DNA of 15,534 nt from Bacilli bacterium. Lineage in GTDB: Bacteria > Bacillota_I > Bacilli_A > RF39 > UBA660. The stretch covers positions 1-15,534 of the forward strand of contig JAFPMR010000287.1 of NCBI GenBank assembly GCA_017411235.1. Direction: 5' to 3'. A program made the translations under genes and the position numbers. Shown piece by piece: positions 1 to 6,995 of this stretch (its first letter is position 1; each line of letters begins with the position of its first letter). The notes below the pieces were generated by a model that had not been told where the DNA came from, made no database searches, and saw only the letters and a program-made list of their open reading frames with translations.

Positions 1-606
1 AAGTATTTTACATATGGTAAAGTATTTCAAATAGTAAACACTTATCGTAATCCCCAAGAACTAATTAATGTAGCAGGTAAGTTTATTATGATGAATAAAA
101 AACAACAAAAAAAGAATCTAATCTCCCATAAACATCTTACTAAACCAGTAGTTATCTATTATTTAAATAACAAAGTAAAAGCTTTAAAAGAATTACTAAA
201 ACAAATAGATTGTCAAGATATCATGGTACTTGGCAGAAACAACAAAGATATTTACAAATATATAGATTCTACATTTACACAAAAAGAAGATTACTATACA
301 TATGAATATAAAACATTTAGATATCTAACTATTCATAAATCAAAAGGTCTAGAAGCCGAAAATGTTATCTTAATAAATGTCGTAGATAACTTAATTGGTT
401 TACCAACTAAACTAAAACAAGAATCTATTTTAAAGTATGTTAACAATACAAAAGATTATTATCCTTATGAAGAAGAAAGAAGATTATTCTATGTAGCACT
501 TACTAGAACAAAAAATAAGACTTATATTATAAGTCCTTATAAAAATGAATCAATATTCATTAAAGAAATATCTAAATACAAAGATGTTGAAATCATAAAA
601 AAATAA
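1..606 (+). CDS. UvrD/HelD (helicase IV)-type superfamily 1 DNA helicase, C-terminal part
   Basis: The frame is open from base 1, so the gene starts outside the window and only the last 201 codons are seen. They carry the C-terminal RecA-like half of an SF1 helicase in the expected order: a motif IV-like NTYRNPQEL (bases 37-63), motif V LTIHKSKGLEAE (325-360) and motif VI EEERRLFYVALTR (469-507), whose final Arg is the usual ATP-sensing arginine finger. The sequence between V and VI (GLPTK, then YPYEEERRLFYVALTRTKN) resembles the helicase IV/HelD branch more than PcrA or RecB. Such enzymes use ATP to translocate on DNA and unwind it, or, in HelD relatives, remodel RNA polymerase. Walker A and B motifs lie upstream, out of view, so the exact subfamily is open. 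An internal Met at 88 is not a real start: motif IV lies upstream of it and it has no ribosome-binding site. Confidence 0.92.
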   Translation, partial: KYFTYGKVFQIVNTYRNPQELINVAGKFIMMNKKQQKKNLISHKHLTKPVVIYYLNNKVKALKELLKQIDCQDIMVLGRNNKDIYKYIDSTFTQKEDYYTYEYKTFRYLTIHKSKGLEAENVILINVVDNLIGLPTKLKQESILKYVNNTKDYYPYEEERRLFYVALTRTKNKTYIISPYKNESIFIKEISKYKDVEIIKK

Positions 607-620
607 ACCTTGCGGTTTAT
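597..620 (-). terminator. Intrinsic terminator of the 71-residue gene
   Basis: The hairpin ATAAACC / GGTTTAT (603-609 with 614-620, loop TTGC) is followed on the minus strand by seven T's (603-597). The TAA stop of the 617-832 gene lies within the stem. On the plus strand the hairpin is followed by mixed sequence rather than a T-run, so it would serve the helicase gene poorly. The hairpin also overlaps the helicase stop codon. Confidence 0.75.
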
Positions 621-832
621 CTATGCATAGATCTAGAATCATTATCTACTAATAATTCATCTGATCTTGAATGATTGTTAATTTCTTTTTGAACTTCAGA
701 AAATCCTTTTCTAAATTCTTCAATTTGTTCTGGTGTTGCATCCTTTAAATATGTTTCATCTAATCCTTCATAAGCAAATTGTTTACCAATTTCATAAAAG
801 TTTTCTTTATTATATTTATCACTTAATGCCAA
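617..832 (-). CDS. Small hypothetical protein, 71 residues
   Basis: I do not recognise a family. The product is small, soluble and charged, with no signal peptide or membrane segment. Residues about 5-50 look helical, with a central DATPEQIEEFRKGF segment, and the tail is polar (RSDELLVDNDSRSMHR). The start is TTG at 832-830, supported by AGGTG at 844-840 (7-base spacing) and an extended -10 just upstream. An ATG at 839-837 is in another frame and stops after seven codons. The gene stands alone, divergent from the reductase operon and convergent with the helicase, with its own terminator. That it is a real gene rests on the promoter, ribosome-binding site, short-leader and terminator arrangement, since there is no recognisable homology. 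Confidence 0.68.
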   Translation of the reverse strand: MALSDKYNKENFYEIGKQFAYEGLDETYLKDATPEQIEEFRKGFSEVQKEINNHSRSDELLVDNDSRSMHR

Positions 833-850
833 TGGCCATCACCTGCGCTT

Positions 851-859
851 ATTATACCA
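851..859 (-). promoter_or_regulatory. Extended -10 promoter for the 71-residue gene
   Basis: Minus-strand TGGTATAAT (859-851) is a perfect TATAAT with the TGn extension. No credible -35 lies 16-18 bases upstream. The predicted start of transcription, near 844, would fall on or next to the Shine-Dalgarno site (844-840), giving a leader of only about 12 bases. Confidence 0.7.
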
Positions 860-934
860 TCAAAATATTTTATATGCTATAAGAATTATTATTAGTGTAT
901 TCTAATGCTATTAGTTCGATTTATGGCTGAAGTA

Positions 935-943
935 TGCTATAAT
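935..943 (+). promoter_or_regulatory. Extended -10 promoter for the reductase-PLP enzyme operon
   Basis: TGCTATAAT (TGn 935-937, TATAAT 938-943) lies 25 bases before the ATG at 968. The hexamer 17 bases upstream (TTCGAT, 915-920) is a poor -35. It is divergent from the minus-strand promoter at 859-851, with about 75 bases between the two -10 boxes. Confidence 0.75.
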
Positions 944-967
944 ACATGTGGAAAAAGAGGGATAACA

Positions 968-1705
968 ATGGACAATAAGAAAAATGTATTAATAACTGGA
1001 TCTAGTAGAGGTATAGGAGCAGCTACAGCAAGAGAATTCGCTAAACATGGATTTAATGTTGTAATTAACTATGTCTCTAACCAAGAAGCAGCAAATGATT
1101 TAAAAGCCGAACTAGAAACTAATTATCATATAAAAGCACTTGTTTATAAGTGTGATGTTTCAAATGAAGATGAAGTATATGAAATGGTTAAAGCTATAAA
1201 AAAAGAACTAGGAGATATTGATGTATTAGTAAATAATGCTGGAATAGCTATCGATTCTACTCTTGAAGATAAAAAAGTAGAAGACTTTAAACGCATCCTA
1301 GAAGTAAACCTAATAGGAACATATAATACATGTAAATTAATAGGAACTAAAATGTTTAAGAAAAAACAAGGATCTATTTTAAATATTTCTTCTACAAATG
1401 GTATTGATACATACTACCCATATAGTTTAGATTATGATGCTTCTAAAGCAGGCGTCATATCTTTAACACATAACTTTGCTGTAAGTTATGCACCATATGT
1501 AAGAGTAAACTCAATCGCACCTGGATGGGTTAATACAGAAATGAACAAAGAATTAGATGAAGAATATGTAGCTGAAGAATGCAAACGCATTCTATTAAAT
1601 AGATTCTGTGAACCAGAAGAAATAGCTAAAGAAATCTACCATGTAGCGGTAGAATCAACATACCTAAATGATGCAATTATCAAAGTAGATGGAGGAAGAT
1701 ATTAA
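968..1705 (+). CDS. Short-chain dehydrogenase/reductase, FabG-like
   Basis: The 245-residue product has the length and full signature of classical SDR enzymes. These are the NAD(P)-binding TGSSRGIG (residues 10-17), CDV (62-64), NNAG (89-92), structural Asn114, catalytic Ser142, and Tyr156-x-x-x-Lys160 in YDASKAG. PGWVNT follows, and the FabG-style ending is DGGRY. The closest well-known relative is 3-oxoacyl-ACP reductase, which reduces 3-ketoacyl-ACP in fatty acid synthesis. SDR substrates cannot be read from these motifs, however, and no other fatty-acid gene is here, so it may act elsewhere. Start: the frame extends back to 905, but that stretch contains the promoter, and AGAGGG at 956-961 sits 6 bases before the ATG at 968. 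The stop overlaps the next start by one base, so the two genes are translationally coupled. Confidence 0.94.
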   Translation: MDNKKNVLITGSSRGIGAATAREFAKHGFNVVINYVSNQEAANDLKAELETNYHIKALVYKCDVSNEDEVYEMVKAIKKELGDIDVLVNNAGIAIDSTLEDKKVEDFKRILEVNLIGTYNTCKLIGTKMFKKKQGSILNISSTNGIDTYYPYSLDYDASKAGVISLTHNFAVSYAPYVRVNSIAPGWVNTEMNKELDEEYVAEECKRILLNRFCEPEEIAKEIYHVAVESTYLNDAIIKVDGGRY

Positions 1706-2952
1706 TGCTAGAAGAATTAGGTATATCAAATGAAACAATAGAATTAATAGAGAAAGCAGAAAAAGAATTAAAACCTATCTATGAAGAAATAGATAAAAAT
1801 TGTAACTATAATAGTTTAAAAGTCTTAAGTGCTTTTCAAAAATATCAAGTACAAGAAGGATTCTTTAATTCAACAACTGGATACGGTTACAATGACTTAG
1901 GAAGAGACAATATAGAAAAAATATTTGCTGAAGTATTAGATGGAGAAGATGCTATCGTAAGAAGTCAATTTATCTCTGGAACACATGCTCTAACAGTAGC
2001 TTTATTTGCATTCCTAAGACCAAATGATTTAATGTTATCAATCAGTGGTTTACCATATGATACATTACATGAAGTAATAGGAATAAAAGAAAATAAAAGT
2101 AGTTTAATTTCTTATGGAATTAAATATGATCAAATAGATTTAGTAGATAATGATTTTAATTATGAAGCTATTAAAGAATATTTAAAAAAGAATAAAGTAA
2201 AACTAATTGAAATCCAAAGAAGTAAAGGATATTCAACTAGAAAGAGTATTACTTTAGATAAAGTAGAAAAAGCTATCAAAACAATTAGAGAAGTAGACAA
2301 AGATGTCATTATCATGGTAGATAATTGTTACTGTGAATTTGTTGAATTAAATACACCACTAACAGTAGGTGCTGATGTAATGGTTGGTTCTCTAATTAAA
2401 AACCTAGGTGGAGGAATAGCTCCAAACGGTGCTTACATCGCTGGAAGAAAAGATCTAGTAGATCTAGCTGGAGAAAGATTAACTTGTCCTGGAGAAGGTA
2501 GAGAAGTAGGACCAACACTAGGTATCAACAAACAATTATTACAAGGTTTATTCTTTGCGCCTCATGTTGTATCTAGTAGTTTAAAAACAGCTGTATTAAC
2601 AGCTAAAGTATTAGAAGACTTAGGTTATAGAGTAGAACCAAAATATGATGAACATCGTGCAGACATAGTACAAAATATTATCTTTAACGATGAAGAAAAA
2701 TTAATAAAATATGTTCAAGGAATTCAAGCTGGATCTCCAATAGATTCTAACTCAATTCCAATGCCATGGGATATGCCTGGATATGAAGACAAAGTAATCA
2801 TGGCATCGGGTTCATTTACTCAAGGTTCATCTATTGAATTATCTTGTGATGCACCAATAAGACCACCATATATTGCCTATCAACAAGGTGGGCTAACATA
2901 TGAATATGGTCGTCTAGGGGTTGCAAGAGCAATTGAAGAGATGAAAAAGTAA
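1705..2952 (+). CDS. ynbB: YnbB-type PLP-dependent protein (methionine gamma-lyase / 'aluminum resistance' family)
   Basis: The 415-residue product matches the full length of the Met_gamma_lyase/aluminium-resistance family (B. subtilis YnbB). These are fold-type I PLP enzymes related to cystathionine lyases. Visible features are the N-terminal GYGYNDLGRDNIEKIFAEV segment, a cofactor-phosphate region SGTHAL (91-96), MVDNCY with the pyridine-binding Asp206, and SLIKNLGGG with the probable Schiff-base Lys232. A family-typical C-terminal block CDAPIRPPYIAYQQGGLTYE (381-400) follows. A C-S lyase reaction on a sulfur amino acid is the family expectation; physiological substrates are poorly established and the aluminium link is historical. 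The ATG at 1705 overlaps the reductase stop, and its Shine-Dalgarno GGAGGA (1691-1696) is embedded in the reductase's DGGRY codons. A strong terminator follows at once. Confidence 0.93.
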   Translation: MLEELGISNETIELIEKAEKELKPIYEEIDKNCNYNSLKVLSAFQKYQVQEGFFNSTTGYGYNDLGRDNIEKIFAEVLDGEDAIVRSQFISGTHALTVALFAFLRPNDLMLSISGLPYDTLHEVIGIKENKSSLISYGIKYDQIDLVDNDFNYEAIKEYLKKNKVKLIEIQRSKGYSTRKSITLDKVEKAIKTIREVDKDVIIMVDNCYCEFVELNTPLTVGADVMVGSLIKNLGGGIAPNGAYIAGRKDLVDLAGERLTCPGEGREVGPTLGINKQLLQGLFFAPHVVSSSLKTAVLTAKVLEDLGYRVEPKYDEHRADIVQNIIFNDEEKLIKYVQGIQAGSPIDSNSIPMPWDMPGYEDKVIMASGSFTQGSSIELSCDAPIRPPYIAYQQGGLTYEYGRLGVARAIEEMKK

Positions 2953-2971
2953 GTAAAATGCTTACTTTTTT
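2944..2971 (+). terminator. Intrinsic terminator of the reductase-ynbB operon
   Basis: A perfect 10-bp stem AAAAAGTAAG / CTTACTTTTT (2944-2953 with 2961-2970, 7-base loop) runs into T's up to 2971. The TAA stop (2950-2952) is inside the left arm. Confidence 0.88.
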
Positions 2972-2992
2972 ATATATTTAAAGTATAATTTA

Positions 2993-3001
2993 TGTTATAC
3001 T
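2993..3001 (+). promoter_or_regulatory. Extended -10 promoter for the 3044-3894 gene pair, within a dyad
   Basis: TGTTATACT (TGn 2993-2995, hexamer 2996-3001) lies 42 bases before the ATG at 3044. It overlaps the inverted repeat AAGTATAA (2981-2988) / TTATACTT (2995-3002), spaced by 6 bases. The left arm itself contains TATAAT (2984-2989), an alternative -10. No good -35 is seen. The dyad could be an operator or simply the symmetry of AT-rich -10 boxes. Confidence 0.6.
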
Positions 3002-3030
3002 TAAATAGAATAATGAATAATTATGATAGA

Positions 3031-3037
3031 AAAGGTG
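3031..3037 (+). promoter_or_regulatory. Shine-Dalgarno site that fixes the start at 3044
   Basis: AAAGGTG lies 6 bases before the ATG at 3044. It falls inside the longer open frame that begins at an ATG at 3023, which has no comparable site, so 3044 is the preferred start. Confidence 0.75.
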
Positions 3038-3043
3038 AAAAAC

Positions 3044-3316
3044 ATGTTAAATCCAATGACTGACGACGAAATAGAAGAATTAGCTGGGGTTAAAGAAATA
3101 GACAAAAATATGCTAAAAGTTCGTAAAAATGGTTTGGCCTTAACAGATAATCAAGTTAGTACCTTAGGAAGATATAACATTGATGCGGCAAAAGCCAAAG
3201 ACATGAATGAATTACTATACATGATTAGTAGAGTAGAAGATCCTGACGATGACGAACTAACAGAATTAGCAGATCATTTAGCCGAAGTTAATTACTATCA
3301 AAACACAAGGCAATAA
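3044..3316 (+). CDS. Small acidic hypothetical protein, 90 residues
   Basis: No family is recognised with confidence. The protein is soluble and acidic, with three parts: an N-terminal TDDEIEELAG helix, a middle block (LKVRKNGLALTDNQVSTLGRY) that reads like a compact folded core, and an acidic region (VEDPDDDELTELADHL) ending in YYQNTRQ. There are no Cys or Trp residues and no membrane segment. The start at 3044 follows a well-spaced AAAGGTG; using the ATG at 3023 would add seven residues. Its stop overlaps the start of the next gene by one base, so the two are co-transcribed and probably co-translated, which suggests a shared function with the membrane protein that follows. Confidence 0.75.
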   Translation: MLNPMTDDEIEELAGVKEIDKNMLKVRKNGLALTDNQVSTLGRYNIDAAKAKDMNELLYMISRVEDPDDDELTELADHLAEVNYYQNTRQ

Positions 3317-3894
3317 TGACATCTGTCGGTATAATAAAAAGAAATCAAAGGAAAAAATTTAAACGCTACAAAGAACTAAACGAAATAACAACAAAAAATG
3401 ACGAAGCTTACATTTATTTAAAAATAAAAGATATGGATAGTATCATATCTGGTTATTCAGCAGATGAAAGACCAACATTAAATAGTGATTTCTATGATTT
3501 AATTGAAACAAAGGCTTCAGTCATACCATTGGATTTACCATTAGTATTAGCAATTAAAAATGATAATTTCACCAGTTCAGATAAAATTCTTATTAGAAAA
3601 CTAATCAAGAATCATTTTGAACTAAAAAGAGTTGCTAAAGAAGTCGAAGAAGACACATTGAGAAGAAAAGCAAGATTCCTACTTACAACAGGAATCCTAT
3701 GCATTTGCATAAGTTATGTCTTATGGAATATGAGCAGTTTAACATTTATTAATGAAATAATATCTGTACTTGCTTCATTTAGTATTTGGGAATTTGGTTC
3801 CCTAATGTTATTCGATTATGACGAAATAAAAGAAGAAGTGGTTAAATATAATCACCTCTCAAAAATAAGAATAATTTATGATAAAGATATTTAA
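3316..3894 (+). CDS. Hypothetical membrane protein with two C-terminal TM segments, 192 residues
   Basis: I do not recognise a family. Residues 1-20 are very basic (IKRNQRKKFKRYK). Residues 21-118 form a charged, probably cytoplasmic domain with helical stretches (LIRKLIKNHFELKRVAKEVEEDTLRRKARF). Two hydrophobic segments follow, about 121-139 and 143-166, joined by a very short turn, so they should form a helical hairpin with both ends inside. The tail (167-192) is charged. The ATG overlaps the preceding stop, with AAGG at 3307-3310 as a modest ribosome-binding site. No terminator hairpin is visible after it, and the next promoter starts within about 10 bases of its stop, so some transcripts may run on into the DUF1292 gene. 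Confidence 0.78.
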   Translation: MTSVGIIKRNQRKKFKRYKELNEITTKNDEAYIYLKIKDMDSIISGYSADERPTLNSDFYDLIETKASVIPLDLPLVLAIKNDNFTSSDKILIRKLIKNHFELKRVAKEVEEDTLRRKARFLLTTGILCICISYVLWNMSSLTFINEIISVLASFSIWEFGSLMLFDYDEIKEEVVKYNHLSKIRIIYDKDI

Positions 3895-3903
3895 TAAAAA
3901 ATA

Positions 3904-3912
3904 TGTTATAAT
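3904..3912 (+). promoter_or_regulatory. Extended -10 promoter for the DUF1292 / 916-residue operon
   Basis: TGTTATAAT (TGn 3904-3906, TATAAT 3907-3912) lies 32 bases before the ATG at 3945 and immediately after the preceding gene. No -35 match lies 16-18 bases upstream. A strong GGAGGGG Shine-Dalgarno (3933-3939) follows. Confidence 0.75.
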
Positions 3913-3944
3913 TAAGAGAGATAAAAAGAACTGGAGGGGTAAGT

Positions 3945-4196
3945 ATGGAAGGTACTAACCAAATATTTAAAGTTGAAATAGAAAGTGGAGAGATTGTAGA
4001 TGCTGAATTATTATCTGTTGTTGAAATAGATGATAAAGAATATGCTGTATATTCAATCGATAACGATAATGGCACTGTCGATATCCTTGCTTCATATGTA
4101 GCAAAAGATGAAGAAGGTTACGACAAACTAGTAGACATTACAAATCCAGTAGACAAAGAGAAAGTATTTAATTTTATTAAGGGACTTATTGCTTAA
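3945..4196 (+). CDS. DUF1292 family protein (YrzB-like), 83 residues
   Basis: This small acidic protein has the DUF1292 pattern of alternating short strands: IFKVEIESGEIVDAELLSVV, then EIDDKEYAVYSI, then GTVDILASYVAKDEEGY. A C-terminal helix follows (DKEKVFNFIKGLI). It matches the usual length of 80-100 residues. The family is widespread in Firmicutes and has no established biochemical role. It usually sits beside DNA-metabolism or trafficking genes such as the YrzL/YrrK group, none of which is here. The start is supported by GGAGGGG 5 bases before the ATG. Only 20 bases separate it from the large gene that follows, so they form an operon driven from 3904-3912. Confidence 0.8.
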   Translation: MEGTNQIFKVEIESGEIVDAELLSVVEIDDKEYAVYSIDNDNGTVDILASYVAKDEEGYDKLVDITNPVDKEKVFNFIKGLIA

Positions 4197-4216
4197 TACT
4201 TGAAAGGAGAACAATT

Positions 4217-6967
4217 ATGGCTGATTTAAAAAACGAAAATCCAAATGCTGTAAAATATTTTAGAGAAAGAGGAAGAAGATATTTTGAACTTCGCGAAGAT
4301 TTGAAAAGATTCCAATTAACAGAAATTGAATTGGGAGATTTGTCAATCGAAGAAATAAGAAAGATAGGAGCTATAGTTCAAGCAAGATATTCTAGTGGTG
4401 GAATAGTTGAAGTAGAAAAACTACAAAGAATCTATGAAAAACAAGCTAGTATATTCGAAGCAGCTTTAGCTGATTTTGAGCATACTCCATTAGAGGACAT
4501 GCCTAAAATCCAAGTTAATAAGGATAAAGCTGAAACTATGCTTAACCTAATCAACATGTTCAAAAATATTTCAGTAAGACTTAGCGAAAGTAGAACTCAA
4601 GCTGAAACAGCAGTTAAAACAATTGACGAAGCTAGAAGAAATCTTACTGAAGCAAGCAAGAACATTGCTGGTGATGGAATAGTTCCAAGTGTAGATCAAT
4701 TCAAAAAAGCAATTAATTCATTTGAAGCAGCAAATGGTGCATATGAATCAGCAGCATATGCCTATAATCAAGCTACCTTACAAGAATTACCTGAATTAGG
4801 TTTAAAAGTAATGCCTCTTACAGATTTAAAAGAATTATATATTGTATTAAGATCTGCTATTAAATATGCGAGATTACAAGAACCAAAAGATCCTTCAAAA
4901 GCTCCTAAGATTCATAGAAACCTAGTTGCTTTAGAAGAAGCAGTAGATTTAATTGAAAGCAGAGTAGATAAACAAACATTAGATTTATTAATAGCTTCTG
5001 TTGATGATAAATTCAAAGAAGATGAAAGATCATTCGAAGAAGACGATAAGAAGAAAGCAGAACGTGCATTCTTAGCACAATTATCTGCAGCATACAATGC
5101 AATGCTTAATGCATTTAAAGCAAAATATTCATCTAAAGATTGGAATTCATTTGGACTTAAAAAAGCTATATCTGATAAAGATCAATTATTAAGAGAAGGC
5201 TTTGAAGATGTTCCAGTTGAAACAAAACTAGCACACGATGCTACATTTGCTAAATCTTATAAAGAATTACTTCAAAAATATTATGGTGAAGCTTTATATG
5301 CTGCTATTGGCGAAGTAGAAAACACTATTGGCCAAATAGAAGCACTTAACAAGTTGAACCCTGAAGATAAATCACTAGCTGCTAAAGTTGAAGCAGTTAT
5401 GGGTCAAATTGCTAGATTCAAAGAATCACAATTCGTTAAAGAAGGCGGAGTAGTAATTACTCAAGGAGAAAACTCAGTAGAATTTAAATTTGCTGATGAA
5501 AAAGTATCAAGCCGTAGGGTTGATAGAATCCTAAGTGATGCACTATACGAAAAACTACATCCTAAGAAAGATGAAACACCTGAAGATAAAAAAGATGAAA
5601 AGCCAGAAGAGAAAAAAGACGAAAGACCTGAAGATAAAAAAGATGAGAAGCCAGAAGAGAAGAAGGATGAAACTCCTGCTGAATCTGAAGCTAGAGATAT
5701 TAAATTCTATCTTGATTTATTAAAAGAAACAAATGCTAAGGTAGAAGAAGTTAATAGAATTAACAAAGCTCTATTAGTAACAACACAATTCAGTGATATG
5801 AACTTAGAGAACTTACGTTACGATGTTAAAGCAGAAAACTCTGCTGTATATACATCTGCAATAATTACACAATTACGTATTCAATTATCTGATAAACGTT
5901 ATGAGTTCTTAAAGAAATATGGTAAATACATTGTTTCTACTCCAGAAGTTAAAGAAGCAAAAATCGATGAAATTAAATTCGATGCTGAAATTGATGATTT
6001 CTTAGCTAAACATGACGAATTAATTGTTGATGCTGAAAGAGAAATTGTTAAACTAATGAAAGAAAAACCTGAGAAGTATGAAGAAAGAGTAGAAGTACTA
6101 AAAGACTTCATTAAAGCTCAAAACTCATTAATTAGAAGATTCTTAATTTCAGAATCAATTACAAAAGACATTGATATCGCAGCAATTCTAGAAGCCAGAA
6201 ATGCTCGTAAAGCAGAACTTCATAGACAAAAAGACTTGGCTGAACAACAACAAAGAGATAATGAACCAGACGTTCAACCAGATGTTAAACCAGATACTCG
6301 TCCAGATGAGAAACCTAACGTTCAACCAGATGTTAAACCAGATACTCGTCCAGATGAGAAACCTGACGTTCAACCAGATGTTAAACCAGATACTCGCCCA
6401 GATGAAAAACCTGATGAAAAACCAGATACTCGTCAAGACGAGGAACCTGAAGAAAAACCAGATGAAAAGAAACCTAATGGTCATTCAGATGAAAAACCTG
6501 ATGAAAAACCAGAGGAAAAACCAGACGAGAAGAAACCAGATGAAGTTCCATTTGAACCAGTACCTAAGGGAACTACAGTTCCACATGTACTAATCAAGAA
6601 CACTGTGTTATTATTCAATCCTCGTAATAATAGAAAGATTGCTAAAAAGATTAGCGCTAATGATAGATTGTTTACTAATTCACCAAAAGTTACTACAACA
6701 TTAATTAAGAATGGTGTAAGAATTCAATTAAGTAAACAAGTAAGAGAAAGATTAGCAGAATTAGGAGCTAAATTAAGTCTAGTAAATAAAGAAAATAAAC
6801 GAATCAGAACAAGTCAACTTGTTGATGGTCAAGCAGAAAGTCAAGACTTAGTATTCAAAAAAGATCATGACGTTAATTTTGAAGATTACGCTGTAGAAGT
6901 AAGAATACCAAATGGCGATAAATCAGCAGTAATTTTCGGAGATGAAGAACTTCACAGAAGTAGATAA
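4217..6967 (+). CDS. Large repeat-containing hypothetical protein, 916 residues, no export signal
   Basis: No family is recognised. AAAGGAGA (4203-4210) precedes the ATG. There is no signal peptide, membrane segment or sorting motif, so the protein looks cytoplasmic or non-classically exported. In order it has: residues 1-450, mostly helical with coiled-coil-like Ala/Glu/Lys stretches (for example TRQ-free heptad-like runs around 105-150); 455-486, a charged linker of two 16-residue PEDKKDEKPEEKKDE units; 490-680, a second helical region; 685-732, three 16-residue DVQPDVKPDTRPDEKP units, then degenerate DEKP runs to about 775; and 785-916, a compact C-terminal region richer in beta-type sequence (HVLIKNTVLLFNPRNNRKI onward). 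Long helices joined by Pro/charged spacers suggest a scaffold or adhesin-like structural protein, but that is inference. It is the last gene of the DUF1292 operon. Confidence 0.85.
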   Translation: MADLKNENPNAVKYFRERGRRYFELREDLKRFQLTEIELGDLSIEEIRKIGAIVQARYSSGGIVEVEKLQRIYEKQASIFEAALADFEHTPLEDMPKIQVNKDKAETMLNLINMFKNISVRLSESRTQAETAVKTIDEARRNLTEASKNIAGDGIVPSVDQFKKAINSFEAANGAYESAAYAYNQATLQELPELGLKVMPLTDLKELYIVLRSAIKYARLQEPKDPSKAPKIHRNLVALEEAVDLIESRVDKQTLDLLIASVDDKFKEDERSFEEDDKKKAERAFLAQLSAAYNAMLNAFKAKYSSKDWNSFGLKKAISDKDQLLREGFEDVPVETKLAHDATFAKSYKELLQKYYGEALYAAIGEVENTIGQIEALNKLNPEDKSLAAKVEAVMGQIARFKESQFVKEGGVVITQGENSVEFKFADEKVSSRRVDRILSDALYEKLHPKKDETPEDKKDEKPEEKKDERPEDKKDEKPEEKKDETPAESEARDIKFYLDLLKETNAKVEEVNRINKALLVTTQFSDMNLENLRYDVKAENSAVYTSAIITQLRIQLSDKRYEFLKKYGKYIVSTPEVKEAKIDEIKFDAEIDDFLAKHDELIVDAEREIVKLMKEKPEKYEERVEVLKDFIKAQNSLIRRFLISESITKDIDIAAILEARNARKAELHRQKDLAEQQQRDNEPDVQPDVKPDTRPDEKPNVQPDVKPDTRPDEKPDVQPDVKPDTRPDEKPDEKPDTRQDEEPEEKPDEKKPNGHSDEKPDEKPEEKPDEKKPDEVPFEPVPKGTTVPHVLIKNTVLLFNPRNNRKIAKKISANDRLFTNSPKVTTTLIKNGVRIQLSKQVRERLAELGAKLSLVNKENKRIRTSQLVDGQAESQDLVFKKDHDVNFEDYAVEVRIPNGDKSAVIFGDEELHRSR
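5579..5674 (+). repeat. Two tandem 48-bp units encoding PEDKKDEKPEEKKDE(R/T)
   Basis: Units at 5579-5626 and 5627-5674 are in frame (residues 455-470 and 471-486). Each is itself two similar 8-residue halves. The DNA copies differ mostly at A/G third positions. The product is a highly charged, unstructured spacer between two helical regions. Confidence 0.85.
6269..6412 (+). repeat. Three tandem 48-bp units encoding (D/N)VQPDVKPDTRPDEKP
   Basis: Units at 6269-6316, 6317-6364 and 6365-6412 (residues 685-732). Units 1 and 2 differ by one base (GAC to AAC, Asp to Asn). Unit 3 has two silent-type changes near its end. A degenerate DEKP tail continues to about 6540. Near-identity at silent positions points to recent duplication, so copy number may vary between strains. 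Confidence 0.9.
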
Positions 6968-6970
6968 TAT

Positions 6971-6992
6971 AAAAGCACGTTAAGTGCTTTTT
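6971..6992 (+). terminator. Intrinsic terminator after the 916-residue gene
   Basis: AAAAGCAC / GTGCTTTT (6971-6978 with 6984-6991, loop GTTAA) with T's to 6992, four bases after the stop. The stem could be extended with one bulged T. Confidence 0.85.
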
Positions 6993-6995
6993 ATA

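Noticed and set aside
597..620. Terminator for the helicase gene on the plus strand
   Set aside because: The hairpin is followed on the plus strand by CTATGCATAG rather than a T-run; only the minus direction qualifies.
905..967. Longer N-terminus for the short-chain reductase, starting at 905
   Set aside because: The stretch holds the extended -10 promoter, lacks a ribosome-binding site, and the ATG at 968 gives the normal 245-residue SDR length.
3023..3043. Start of the small acidic protein at 3023
   Set aside because: No Shine-Dalgarno precedes it, while AAAGGTG is well placed for the ATG at 3044.
5579..6412. CRISPR-like or other non-coding repeats
   Set aside because: Units are directly adjacent without spacers, stay in frame and fit the protein pattern on both sides.
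6188..6593. Open frames on both strands across the PDEKP repeats
   Set aside because: Periodic shadows of the 48-bp repeats in the 916-residue gene, with aberrant repetitive composition and no ribosome-binding sites.
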